Source of the DNA: DRGT01 sp035685445
Lineage (GTDB): Archaea; Thermoproteota; Nitrososphaeria; Nitrososphaerales; Nitrosopumilaceae
Direction of reading: 5' to 3'
Assembly (NCBI GenBank): GCA_035685445.1
Contig: DASSAK010000069.1
Location: 1-11,707, forward strand
Length of the DNA stretch: 11,707 nucleotides
Position numbers and translations under genes: made by a program. Numbering within the stretch: position 1 is the stretch's first letter; each line of letters begins with the position of its first letter. The notes beneath the pieces were generated by a model. That model made no database searches, was not told the origin of the DNA, and saw nothing but the letters and a program-made list of their open reading frames with translations. Below are positions 1 to 4,708 of this stretch, piece after piece.

Positions 1-83
1 ACCCCCCCAAAAAATCACAGTTTTTGAAAAAATCACATCATGACTAAATCATTGATCATATGATGGGGGTTTAGCTTTTAGGA

Positions 84-99
84 ATAAAAAAAAGAAAAA
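84..99 (-). terminator. T-rich terminator after the secreted-protein gene
   Basis: Read on the minus strand this is a pyrimidine tract of five T, one C and eight T, starting about 11 nt after the stop codon of the secreted-protein gene. Archaeal RNA polymerase commonly terminates at T-runs without needing a stable hairpin, so this is the likely 3' end of that transcript. No strong hairpin precedes it. This rests on composition and position only. Confidence 0.5.
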
Positions 100-109
100 G
101 GATTTTGAA

Positions 110-628
110 TTAAGAATGTGGGTTTACACACAATCCTTTACCGTTTTTGGTTGGACCAAGTGTAAATGAAAAGGCATCACTAGGATCCCCAAGTTCACCT
201 GTTGCATCATTATCTATGTTCGCTACTGTGATTTTGTTTCCAGCAACATTTGCATTACCAACTTCTTCAAAAGAAGCAGAAGTAACCAAAACACCATTTG
301 GACATTGTTTTGATGGTGTTGCCGTTACTAAATGTGTGTGAAATGAAGCATCATCTGCATCATCTTGCCCTTCACTATCAAATGCTCCACCGTGGCTTGT
401 TATTCCTAACACTCCATTTGCTGCAGGAATTCCATAACCAAATAATCCACTGGTTCCATCAGTTGGAATGGAAGCAGCCGTTGTTATTTGTGCAGAATTT
501 TGGTTTGCAGAAATTTTCACTCCAACGATATCAAGGAATGAACTATCTGATGCTGTAACCGGTAAAATGGTCATAGATACTGCAAAAAATGCAGCTAATG
601 ATATGCCCAAAATTGCCCTTGAATTCAT
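110..628 (-). CDS. Secreted protein with signal peptide and an H-x-H motif, function unknown
   Basis: 172 residues. Residues 1-26 form a classic Sec signal peptide: a short N-terminus with Arg4, a hydrophobic core at about 6-23 and a likely cleavage site after VTA or TAS (26-27). The mature part (about 145 residues) is rich in Gly, Ala, Asp, Ser and Thr, with short beta-prone stretches and an acidic segment at 83-94. It is followed by the motif FHTHL (His97, His99). It has two cysteines, Cys109 and Cys167, which could form a disulfide outside the cell. From memory it resembles a recurrent family of secreted thaumarchaeal proteins with a similar H-x-H segment; that is recollection, not a search result. 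The histidines and acidic residues could bind a metal, which is speculative. The start codon is ATG, with a TATA box about 27 bp upstream and no Shine-Dalgarno, so the mRNA is probably leaderless. No membrane anchor is visible after the signal peptide. Confidence 0.8.
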   Translation of the reverse strand: MNSRAILGISLAAFFAVSMTILPVTASDSSFLDIVGVKISANQNSAQITTAASIPTDGTSGLFGYGIPAANGVLGITSHGGAFDSEGQDDADDASFHTHLVTATPSKQCPNGVLVTSASFEEVGNANVAGNKITVANIDNDATGELGDPSDAFSFTLGPTKNGKGLCVNPHS

Positions 629-650
629 TAGAATTTTAAAAAATTATTGC

Positions 651-659
651 GTATAAAAA
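651..659 (-). promoter_or_regulatory. TATA box of the secreted-protein gene
   Basis: The minus strand reads TTTTTATAC, centred about 27 bp upstream of the ATG at 628. Archaeal TATA boxes lie about 25-28 bp before the start site, so transcription should begin within a few bases of the ATG. That fits the absence of a Shine-Dalgarno sequence. Confidence 0.55.
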
Positions 660-675
660 TCAAGTGAATAGTTAC

Positions 676-699
676 TCAGTTCATACTTTCATAAACTGA
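676..699. repeat. Inverted repeat upstream of the secreted-protein promoter
   Basis: The arms TCAGTT (676-681) and AACTGA (694-699) are perfect inverted copies, with two more paired bases inside (AT at 683-684 and AT at 691-692). It lies just upstream of the TATA box at 651-659 and downstream of the stop of the 148-residue gene. It could be an operator for the secreted-protein gene or a weak hairpin at the 3' end of the upstream gene; no T-run follows it. In AT-rich DNA an arm of this size can arise by chance. Confidence 0.3.
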
Positions 700-735
700 A
701 TTTACGTGAATTAAATGGAAAAAATTTAAAAGATA

Positions 736-1182
736 TTAGAAAGTTTTTACCAAAAATTGGGTAGTTTTGTCAGCCATTTCTACCAATCTTTCTATTGATT
801 CAAAAAAATTATTCTGGTTTAGCTTTTCTGCATCCTCATTAACCACATAAACTCCTACAATTTTTTTGCCATTTTCTGTATGAAAACGATGAACCGCCTG
901 AATGGATTGACAAAAACTTGCCACCTTGTCTTCAAACTGTTTTTTCTCATCATCACTTAATTTTAAAAATCTAGCATTTTGATTGTTTTTTAGTGGAATT
1001 TTTGAACCAATTACAAGAGTATTAGGCTGGTTTTTTGGCTGAAAAATTTCTACCGAATTTCCAAACGCGCCAAGATGTTTTATAACTAAATGAAATAAGT
1101 CTTCATCTGTTTTTAGGTTAGAAAATCGATGGTTCCCATGTACTAACCATCTTTCTACAGAATCACGAAGCATTGCCATCAT
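736..1182 (-). CDS. Conserved-looking cytosolic protein of unknown function (148 aa)
   Basis: No signal peptide or membrane segment is visible. It reads as a compact alpha/beta protein. An N-terminal helix (about 3-16, with the RWLVHG segment) is followed by a strand region with FQPKNQPNTLVIGSK (47-61), a charged helix at about 76-98, a strand KKIVGVYVV (106-114), and a C-terminal amphipathic helix (about 125-146) ending in FLVKTF. The pattern of helix, PK-loop, strand and long helices recalls the small archaeal DUF2299-type or secretion-chaperone-like proteins, but I cannot assign it with confidence. Several Met codons cluster at the start (1182, 1179, 1173), so the exact N-terminus is open by three residues. 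A TATA-like element at 1211-1218 is about 30 bp upstream and there is no Shine-Dalgarno, which suggests a leaderless transcript of its own. Confidence 0.7.
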   Translation of the reverse strand: MMAMLRDSVERWLVHGNHRFSNLKTDEDLFHLVIKHLGAFGNSVEIFQPKNQPNTLVIGSKIPLKNNQNARFLKLSDDEKKQFEDKVASFCQSIQAVHRFHTENGKKIVGVYVVNEDAEKLNQNNFFESIERLVEMADKTTQFLVKTF

Positions 1183-1210
1183 AAAATTAGAATTTCAGAC
1201 TCAATATATT

Positions 1211-1218
1211 GATAAAAA
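1211..1218 (-). promoter_or_regulatory. TATA box of the 148-residue gene
   Basis: The minus strand reads TTTTTATC about 30 bp upstream of the ATG at 1182. It directly abuts the stop codon of the preceding membrane-protein gene (1219). An alternative AT-rich element lies at 1203-1209 but would be too close to the ATG. Confidence 0.45.
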
Positions 1219-1443
1219 TCAAATATTGACGCCAAATCCTTCTTCTAATTCCATTAATTGTGTACCTAAAATCAGGTTCAAAATTATTCCAATTATCATT
1301 AACGCAATTCCTAGGTACAGACAATTTTTGGCCTTTCTTGGATCATCATGTCTTAAAACAAAAAATGCAATTATTCCACCAATAATTCCCAAAAAAATTG
1401 GCAACAAAAACCACCAATTGCTTCTTGGTCTTTCAGGATACAT
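1219..1443 (-). CDS. Small two-helix membrane protein
   Basis: 74 residues. The N-terminus is short and Pro/Arg-rich (PERPRSNWW). Two hydrophobic helices follow, at about 11-30 (with a GIIGGIIAFF glycine pattern) and 42-61. A short positively charged loop, RHDDPRKAKN (31-40), connects them, and the tail is acidic. By the positive-inside rule the loop should be cytosolic, with both ends outside; the Arg residues near the N-terminus weaken that. From memory, small proteins with this W..L...GIIGG..A.F..R..DP.KA layout are common in thaumarchaea, with no known function. The gene starts 20 nt after the zinc-ribbon stop codon, so they may share a transcript. The ATG at 1443 has no strong Shine-Dalgarno. 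Confidence 0.75.
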   Translation of the reverse strand: MYPERPRSNWWFLLPIFLGIIGGIIAFFVLRHDDPRKAKNCLYLGIALMIIGIILNLILGTQLMELEEGFGVNI

Positions 1444-1463
1444 GATTTCTGCTCATTTCAGTG

Positions 1464-1709
1464 TTATTTAGAATCTAGCTTTTTTCTAATCTGTGTAATC
1501 TCAATTTCAACCGTTTCAAGTGGATCCTCTACCTGGTTTCTCTTTATTGAGAACATTTTTGGTCTATCAAAGTCATCTGTACAGTCAGGACACGCATATA
1601 CCAGAACACGGTGCTCATTTGGCGCCTTTGGGTTTGATAATCGTGGATAATACACTAATCTTGCACCACAATCAACACAATATCTATTGGCCCGCCTAGT
1701 TCTGGCCAA
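1464..1709 (-). CDS. Small zinc-ribbon protein (CxxC...CxxC)
   Basis: 81 residues. Two knuckles, Cys11/Cys14 (CVDC) and Cys40/Cys43 (CPDC), are separated by 25 residues and should bind one zinc ion in a treble-clef or zinc-ribbon fold. The N-terminus is very basic (MARTRRANR), consistent with contact to RNA or DNA. The second half is a charged, probably helical segment (56-81, EDPLETVEIEITQIRKKLDSK region) that could pair with a partner. The start is TTG at 1709. It is supported by a strong AGGAGG Shine-Dalgarno at 1716-1721 with a 6-nt spacer and by the absence of a better downstream Met before the first cysteine pair. I do not recognise a named family, and function is unknown. The upstream spacer is unusually rich in dyads, so regulated expression is likely. 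Confidence 0.75.
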   Translation of the reverse strand: MARTRRANRYCVDCGARLVYYPRLSNPKAPNEHRVLVYACPDCTDDFDRPKMFSIKRNQVEDPLETVEIEITQIRKKLDSK

Positions 1710-1715
1710 AGTAAA

Positions 1716-1721
1716 CCTCCT
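1716..1721 (-). promoter_or_regulatory. Strong Shine-Dalgarno that fixes a TTG start
   Basis: The minus strand reads AGGAGG, complementary to the archaeal 16S rRNA 3' end, 6 nt before TTG at 1709. It is the best ribosome-binding site in the window and implies that this mRNA has a real 5' leader. Confidence 0.75.
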
Positions 1722-1726
1722 GCATT

Positions 1727-1787
1727 ATACCTGGTATGCGATCAGATATTAGATCGATACTGTCTAACACAATATACCAACAGGTAT
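1727..1787. promoter_or_regulatory. Putative promoter and leader with paired ATACC/GGTAT operators
   Basis: Three dyads are packed into 61 bp upstream of the zinc-ribbon gene. They are ATACC-1 nt-GGTAT (1727-1737), CGATC-8 nt-GATCG (1739-1743 and 1752-1756) and ATACC-4 nt-GGTAT (1774-1787). On the minus strand the last one contains GGTATATTG, a possible TATA element around 1772-1778. That would place the start site near 1748, giving a leader of about 40 nt with the Shine-Dalgarno at its end. Repeated half-sites around a core promoter are typical of repressor operators, but the dyads in the leader could also fold as RNA. The TATA assignment is tentative. Confidence 0.4.
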
Positions 1788-1797
1788 CAAACAATCA

Positions 1798-1825
1798 ATA
1801 TTTCTAAATTCGAATTTAGAAATAT
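1798..1825. repeat. Perfect 28-bp palindrome (copy 1)
   Basis: Each half reads ATATTTCTAAATTC and the second half is its exact reverse complement, with the centre between 1811 and 1812. It lies in the spacer between tRNA-Asn and the zinc-ribbon gene, 71 bp from a near-identical copy at 1869-1896. A perfect 28-bp dyad is unlikely by chance even in AT-rich DNA. It could be an operator, a cruciform or hairpin-forming site, or an RNA stem. Confidence 0.75.
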
Positions 1826-1868
1826 ATCTTTTACAACCGGTAAGTTCTCTGCACCTCTTAGAATAATA

Positions 1869-1896
1869 ATATTTCAAAACTCGAGTTTAGAAACAT
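1869..1896. repeat. Near-perfect 28-bp palindrome (copy 2)
   Basis: This copy is identical to copy 1 (1798-1825) at 24 of 28 positions and begins two bases after the encoded CCA of tRNA-Asn on the minus strand. Two of the four differences are symmetric (T to C at position 12 and A to G at position 17) and so preserve the dyad. A third would give a G-U pair in the minus-strand transcript. The fourth breaks one pair. It could act as a 3' processing or termination hairpin for the tRNA precursor or as a protein-binding site. Confidence 0.7.
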
Positions 1897-1898
1897 AA

Positions 1899-1975
1899 TG
1901 GCGCCGCCCACCAGACTTGAACTGGCGACCAACGGATTAACAGTCCGACGCTCTACCACGCTGAGCTAGGGCGGC
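1899..1975 (-). tRNA. tRNA-Asn (anticodon GTT), 3' CCA encoded
   Basis: The minus strand folds into a standard cloverleaf of 74 nt plus CCA. The acceptor stem is GCCGCCC/GGGCGGC with a G discriminator (1902). The D arm is GCTC/GAGC around the loop AGCGTGGTA. The anticodon loop CTGTTAA carries GTT at 1939-1941, and the variable loop has 5 nt. The T arm is GCCAG/CTGGT with loop TTCAAGT. The terminal CCA is encoded (1899-1901). The first anticodon-stem pair (27-43) is a T-T mismatch; all other stems pair, with a wobble at the outer T-stem pair. There is no intron. A TATA box lies about 20 bp upstream. Confidence 0.95.
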
Positions 1976-1992
1976 TCCAGCCTTGATTCCTT

Positions 1993-2000
1993 GATAAAAG
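1993..2000 (-). promoter_or_regulatory. TATA box of tRNA-Asn
   Basis: The minus strand reads CTTTTATC, centred about 21 bp before the first base of the mature tRNA. That fits an archaeal promoter with its start at or within a few bases of the 5' end. It lies in the short gap after the 95-residue ORF, so the tRNA can be transcribed independently of the ribosomal operon. Confidence 0.5.
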
Positions 2001-2027
2001 CGATTTAATCTTTCCGAAGTGGAATGA

Positions 2028-2315
2028 TTAATTGAATTTTGAAAAAAATTCTTCGATTTGTTTTGAATAGTTTTCAACCAAATCAACAATTTCCATATGC
2101 TCATCAGCTGTTGGCTCCCTATGGTGATACACTTGAAACGCACTAAGGGCAGAGCCAACCATTTCTCCAACAAAAAACCCACACAAAAAATCTCCAATGT
2201 TTTTGACACGCCAAACCTCACCGATTCTTGGCGAAGCTCCTGCTGATTTGTACAGTTCTAAAGTTTGCTCAATTAATTGAATTGTTTGTTTTTTGAATTC
2301 GTCATCTAGTGTCAA
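2028..2315 (-). CDS. Unknown 95-residue protein at the end of the ribosomal operon
   Basis: I do not recognise the family. It appears mostly helical: helix 1 at about 4-24 (charged, with TIQLIEQTLELYKSAG), a central segment VWRVKNIGDFLCGFFVGEMVGSALSAF (34-60) with a hydrophobic, glycine-containing helix, and a C-terminal amphipathic helix (about 71-93) ending FFSKFN. The central stretch has DFLCGFFVGEMVG and looks more like a buried helix-helix packing surface than a membrane span. It begins 9 nt after the uL6 stop codon, so it is probably cotranscribed with the ribosomal genes. The reading frame opens with TTG at 2315, with no Shine-Dalgarno and no nearby ATG, so the start is uncertain. It sits where eL32 follows uL6 in many archaea but bears no resemblance to that protein. 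Confidence 0.65.
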   Translation of the reverse strand: MTLDDEFKKQTIQLIEQTLELYKSAGASPRIGEVWRVKNIGDFLCGFFVGEMVGSALSAFQVYHHREPTADEHMEIVDLVENYSKQIEEFFSKFN

Positions 2316-2324
2316 TTTTAAAAT

Positions 2325-2900
2325 TTATTTTTTGTCTGGTTTTCCAGATTCAATGCCTTTGTTTTTTTCATAAACATAAATTCCATCAAGAAAAACTCTA
2401 TGATCTTTATTTTTGATATTTGTTTTTGATTCAATGTTTGCTGCTGTCTGTGTAACGTCAGTCAAAACAGGTCCTGTGATAATCACATCTTCTCCTTTTG
2501 GATTAACTTTAGTGTTTCCAACAATTTGAGCAATTCGTGGTGCTCTCTCTCCTTGAAAGTTTTCAATCATAACTTTGTCTTTATCAGCTTTCACAGTAAT
2601 TGGAAAGTGTGCATAAATTACTTTCATTTTTACAGTGTATCCGTCTTTGACACCTTCACAAAGATTTCTAATTATTTTTTTTGCAGTATTTAGTATTGCA
2701 TAGTCTCTTTTTCTTGAACCAATTGCCTTTAGAGAAACTTTGCTATCATTAACTTGCAACTCCACTGGAATTTTTTTAAAGTTCTTGTATGTTTTGCCAA
2801 GTGGTCCTTGAACTTGTAACATGTGTTTGTTCAATGAAACTGTAACTCCTTCTGGAATTGTAACTTCTGCTTTGAATTCTTCAAGTTGTTTAGTAGACAT
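2325..2900 (-). CDS. rpl6: Large-subunit ribosomal protein uL6
   Basis: 191 residues, close to the usual archaeal length. Two tandem copies of the uL6 fold are visible, at about 12-88 and 90-175. The N-terminal domain has IPEGVTVSLNKHMLQVQGPLG, and the second has the rRNA-contacting sequence VKADKDKVMIENFQGERAPR and the characteristic VNPKGEDVIITGP. The archaeal-type C-terminal extension ends in a basic tail. uL6 binds 23S rRNA near the sarcin-ricin loop and factor-binding site. Its ATG (2900) lies inside the end of uS8 (11-nt overlap), so translation is coupled. It is the last recognisable ribosomal protein of this cluster. Confidence 0.97.
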   Translation of the reverse strand: MSTKQLEEFKAEVTIPEGVTVSLNKHMLQVQGPLGKTYKNFKKIPVELQVNDSKVSLKAIGSRKRDYAILNTAKKIIRNLCEGVKDGYTVKMKVIYAHFPITVKADKDKVMIENFQGERAPRIAQIVGNTKVNPKGEDVIITGPVLTDVTQTAANIESKTNIKNKDHRVFLDGIYVYEKNKGIESGKPDKK

Positions 2901-3282
2901 ATCCTATCAAAAATCCCCCAATTCCTTTGTTTGCTGCTTCATGGTGTGACATAACTCCTTGATTTGTTGTAACTAGTAGCATTCCTCTTGTATATGATGG
3001 TAAATATTGCTGCTCCCAGCTTTGATATTCTGTTCTTTTGACCTTGAATCTTGGCGATATCGCACCACATTTTGTAATTTTGGCCAATAGTTTTATCTTG
3101 AATTTTCCTCCTCTTTTGTCATCTACTTGTTCAAATTCGCCAATGTATCCATCTTTTTGAAGTGTTTTTAGAACCTCGACTCCAAGTTTTGATGTTGGCA
3201 AAACGGTACATTCGTTTTTCCTTCTTGTCTCATTGTTGTATAGTGTTACAAACAAATTTGCTAATACGTTAGTTGCTGGCAT
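2890..3282 (-). CDS. rps8: Small-subunit ribosomal protein uS8
   Basis: 130 residues, the standard archaeal length. The N-terminal helix (MPATNVLANLFVTLYNNETRRKNE) and C-terminal domain YLPSYTRGMLLVTTNQGVMSHHEAANKGIGGFLIGYVY match the family; the TNQGVMSHHEA segment is the conserved rRNA-binding signature. uS8 binds the central domain of 16S rRNA early in 30S assembly, and in several prokaryotes it controls its own operon through an mRNA mimic of that site. A GGTGA Shine-Dalgarno overlaps the uS14 stop codon 6 nt upstream. The 3' end overlaps uL6 by 11 nt. Confidence 0.97.
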   Translation of the reverse strand: MPATNVLANLFVTLYNNETRRKNECTVLPTSKLGVEVLKTLQKDGYIGEFEQVDDKRGGKFKIKLLAKITKCGAISPRFKVKRTEYQSWEQQYLPSYTRGMLLVTTNQGVMSHHEAANKGIGGFLIGYVY

Positions 3283-3288
3283 CTTTTC

Positions 3289-3465
3289 TCACCTTAATTT
3301 TTTAAACCCCAATGAATTTGCTACCTCTCTGAAACATCTTCGGCATATCATTAGATCGTATTTTTGAATTACTGCTGTATAGTCCCCACATCTTTTGCAC
3401 CATCTTGAGCCACGTCCAAAATCGTGTTTTTTTCTTCCAGTAAATTCGTATGATCTGTTCTTCAT
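3289..3465 (-). CDS. rps14: Small-subunit ribosomal protein uS14, zinc-binding form
   Basis: 58 residues, obtained by translating the minus strand from ATG at 3465 to TGA at 3289. It begins MKNRSYEFTGRKKHDFGRGS. Zinc ligands are Cys23/Cys26 (CKRC) and Cys41/Cys44 (CRRC), followed by FREVANSLGFKK, the hallmark of the short archaeal/eukaryotic uS14. It is a late-binding protein of the 30S head, next to uS3 and uS19. Its ATG overlaps the last base of the uL5 stop (TAATG), and its own stop is 6 nt before uS8, exactly the expected operon position. Its small size makes it easy to miss; a 60-codon ORF in another frame covers the same DNA and is a shadow. Confidence 0.96.
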   Translation of the reverse strand: MKNRSYEFTGRKKHDFGRGSRWCKRCGDYTAVIQKYDLMICRRCFREVANSLGFKKLR

Positions 3466-3986
3466 TATACCACTTGGACTCCAAATTCTTTCACCAGAAA
3501 ATCTTGTGCCTCTTTTTTTGAAATTATGTGTGCTTTTCCTACTTTGCCTTTGTGTTTGCTTCTTAATCTAATAGTATATCCGGGTCTTGTCAGCGCAACC
3601 GAAATTCCTAGTCCTAAAATTCCAATCTGAGGATCATATTTTACTCCAGGAATGTCAATATGTTCTTTAATTCCAAATGAATAGTTTCCAAAATTATCAA
3701 ATGACTTTCCATTTACTTGGTTTCCTTTTGCTTCTAACAATCTTTTGAGAAGCTCCTTTGCATCATTTCCTCTAACTGTAACTGCAACACCAATTGGTTC
3801 TCCTTTTCTTACTCCCCAATCTCTTTGTGTTTCTTTTGCATTTCTTGCACATGATTTTTTTCCAGAAATTTGATCTAGTGCTTTTTTTGCAACATCTATT
3901 GCATCCCCTGACTTTCCAACTCCCATGTTTAATACAACTTTTGCAAGAGAAATTCTTTTCATATCGGATTGTACTTGCTGCGCCAT
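3465..3986 (-). CDS. rpl5: Large-subunit ribosomal protein uL5
   Basis: 173 residues, normal for archaea. Recognisable parts are KVVLNMGVGKSGD (16-28), the helical 5S rRNA-contact region, the RKGEPIGVAVTVRG strand (60-73) and NFGNYSFGIKEHIDIPGVKYDPQIGILGLGISVALTRPGY (98-137). The last is the conserved core that contacts 5S rRNA and the P-site tRNA. uL5 sits in the central protuberance with uL18 and 5S rRNA. Its ATG directly abuts the eS4 stop codon (TAGATG), and its stop overlaps the uS14 ATG by one base, so it is coupled on both sides. Confidence 0.97.
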   Translation of the reverse strand: MAQQVQSDMKRISLAKVVLNMGVGKSGDAIDVAKKALDQISGKKSCARNAKETQRDWGVRKGEPIGVAVTVRGNDAKELLKRLLEAKGNQVNGKSFDNFGNYSFGIKEHIDIPGVKYDPQIGILGLGISVALTRPGYTIRLRSKHKGKVGKAHIISKKEAQDFLVKEFGVQVV

Positions 3987-4706
3987 CTACTCACCTACTT
4001 TAATAACGGGCTTGTCTTTTCCCACTACCATCACCATTTCTGTTGGAATTTCTATTTTTCTTTCACCTAGTGCAAGCAAAACACGTCTTGGGAGTCTAAA
4101 TGTTCCTTTTTCAATTTTTTCTACAGTGCCCATTTGACCTGCGTTTATCCCCCGTGTCACAATTACCTGGCATCCTTGTTCTAATTTTATAATATCAAGA
4201 ATTTTTGCCTTTGGAAGCTCTAGTAAACATGAATCTCCAACGTTTACAGCTGTATCTGAAATCATAGAACGACCATCATGAAAACCTAATTGTGTTTTTC
4301 CACCTTTAATCGATGTTTTACTTGTAACTTTGGAAAGTTTTTTTGTTTTTTCGGCCTGATCAATTTTTAATGGTTGTAAAATCTGGCCATCTTTTGGAAC
4401 AAGTCGATAAACTTCTGGTACGTTTTCAAGTTCAACTACATCCATCAAGCCAATTGAATGATGCAAAGATTTTCGTTTAATTCCATCAATTGTAACTTTG
4501 CCGCCATAAATTGTAGACTTTGCTTCTCTGAGTGTAGACACAACCTTTAGTGTATCTCGTAATAAAACTGCAGTTGGAATTGAATACTCTTTTGGATGAG
4601 AACCTGGCCTTACTGTAATGACAAACCTTTTGTTTTTTCTAGTAATTCCCCAGAACAATGGGGCCATCTGTCGTTTGAGTTTTTTACTTCCAGCAATGCT
4701 GACCAT
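3987..4706 (-). CDS. rps4e: Small-subunit ribosomal protein eS4
   Basis: 239 residues, the usual archaeal size. Order of parts: N-terminal basic segment SKKLKRQMAPLFWGITRKNK (7-26), S4-type RNA-binding domain (about 42-105, with ILRDTLKVV-like helix and GGKVTIDGIKRK), a central domain with IKGGKTQLGFHDGRSMI, and a KOW motif CQVIVTRGINAGQMGTVEKI (179-198). The C-terminus carries ERKIEIPTEMVMVVG. eS4 is found only in archaea and eukaryotes and binds the 30S body. Its place between uL24 and uL5 is the standard archaeal arrangement. A GGAGAT stretch lies about 14 nt upstream, and the gap from uL24 is 2 nt. Confidence 0.97.
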   Translation of the reverse strand: MVSIAGSKKLKRQMAPLFWGITRKNKRFVITVRPGSHPKEYSIPTAVLLRDTLKVVSTLREAKSTIYGGKVTIDGIKRKSLHHSIGLMDVVELENVPEVYRLVPKDGQILQPLKIDQAEKTKKLSKVTSKTSIKGGKTQLGFHDGRSMISDTAVNVGDSCLLELPKAKILDIIKLEQGCQVIVTRGINAGQMGTVEKIEKGTFRLPRRVLLALGERKIEIPTEMVMVVGKDKPVIKVGE

Positions 4707-4708
4707 TT

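Noticed and set aside
147..656. Three plus-strand ORFs opposite the secreted-protein gene
   Set aside because: The minus-strand frame has a proper signal peptide, a TATA box and a T-run terminator. The plus-strand ORFs lack any recognisable protein features.
1861..1975. Integration-site (att) explanation for the palindromes next to tRNA-Asn
   Set aside because: No duplicated tRNA 3' fragment, integrase gene or other mobile-element gene is visible anywhere in the window.
1937..2221. A minus-strand ORF running through the 95-residue gene into tRNA-Asn
   Set aside because: Its C-terminal end (AALAQRGRASDC) is the usual false translation of a tRNA 5' half, and the rest lies out of frame inside the 2028-2315 gene.
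3302..3484. A 60-codon minus-strand ORF covering the uS14 region in another frame
   Set aside because: It has no family features. The overlapping frame (3289-3465) encodes uS14 with both zinc knuckles at the expected operon position, so the longer ORF is a shadow.
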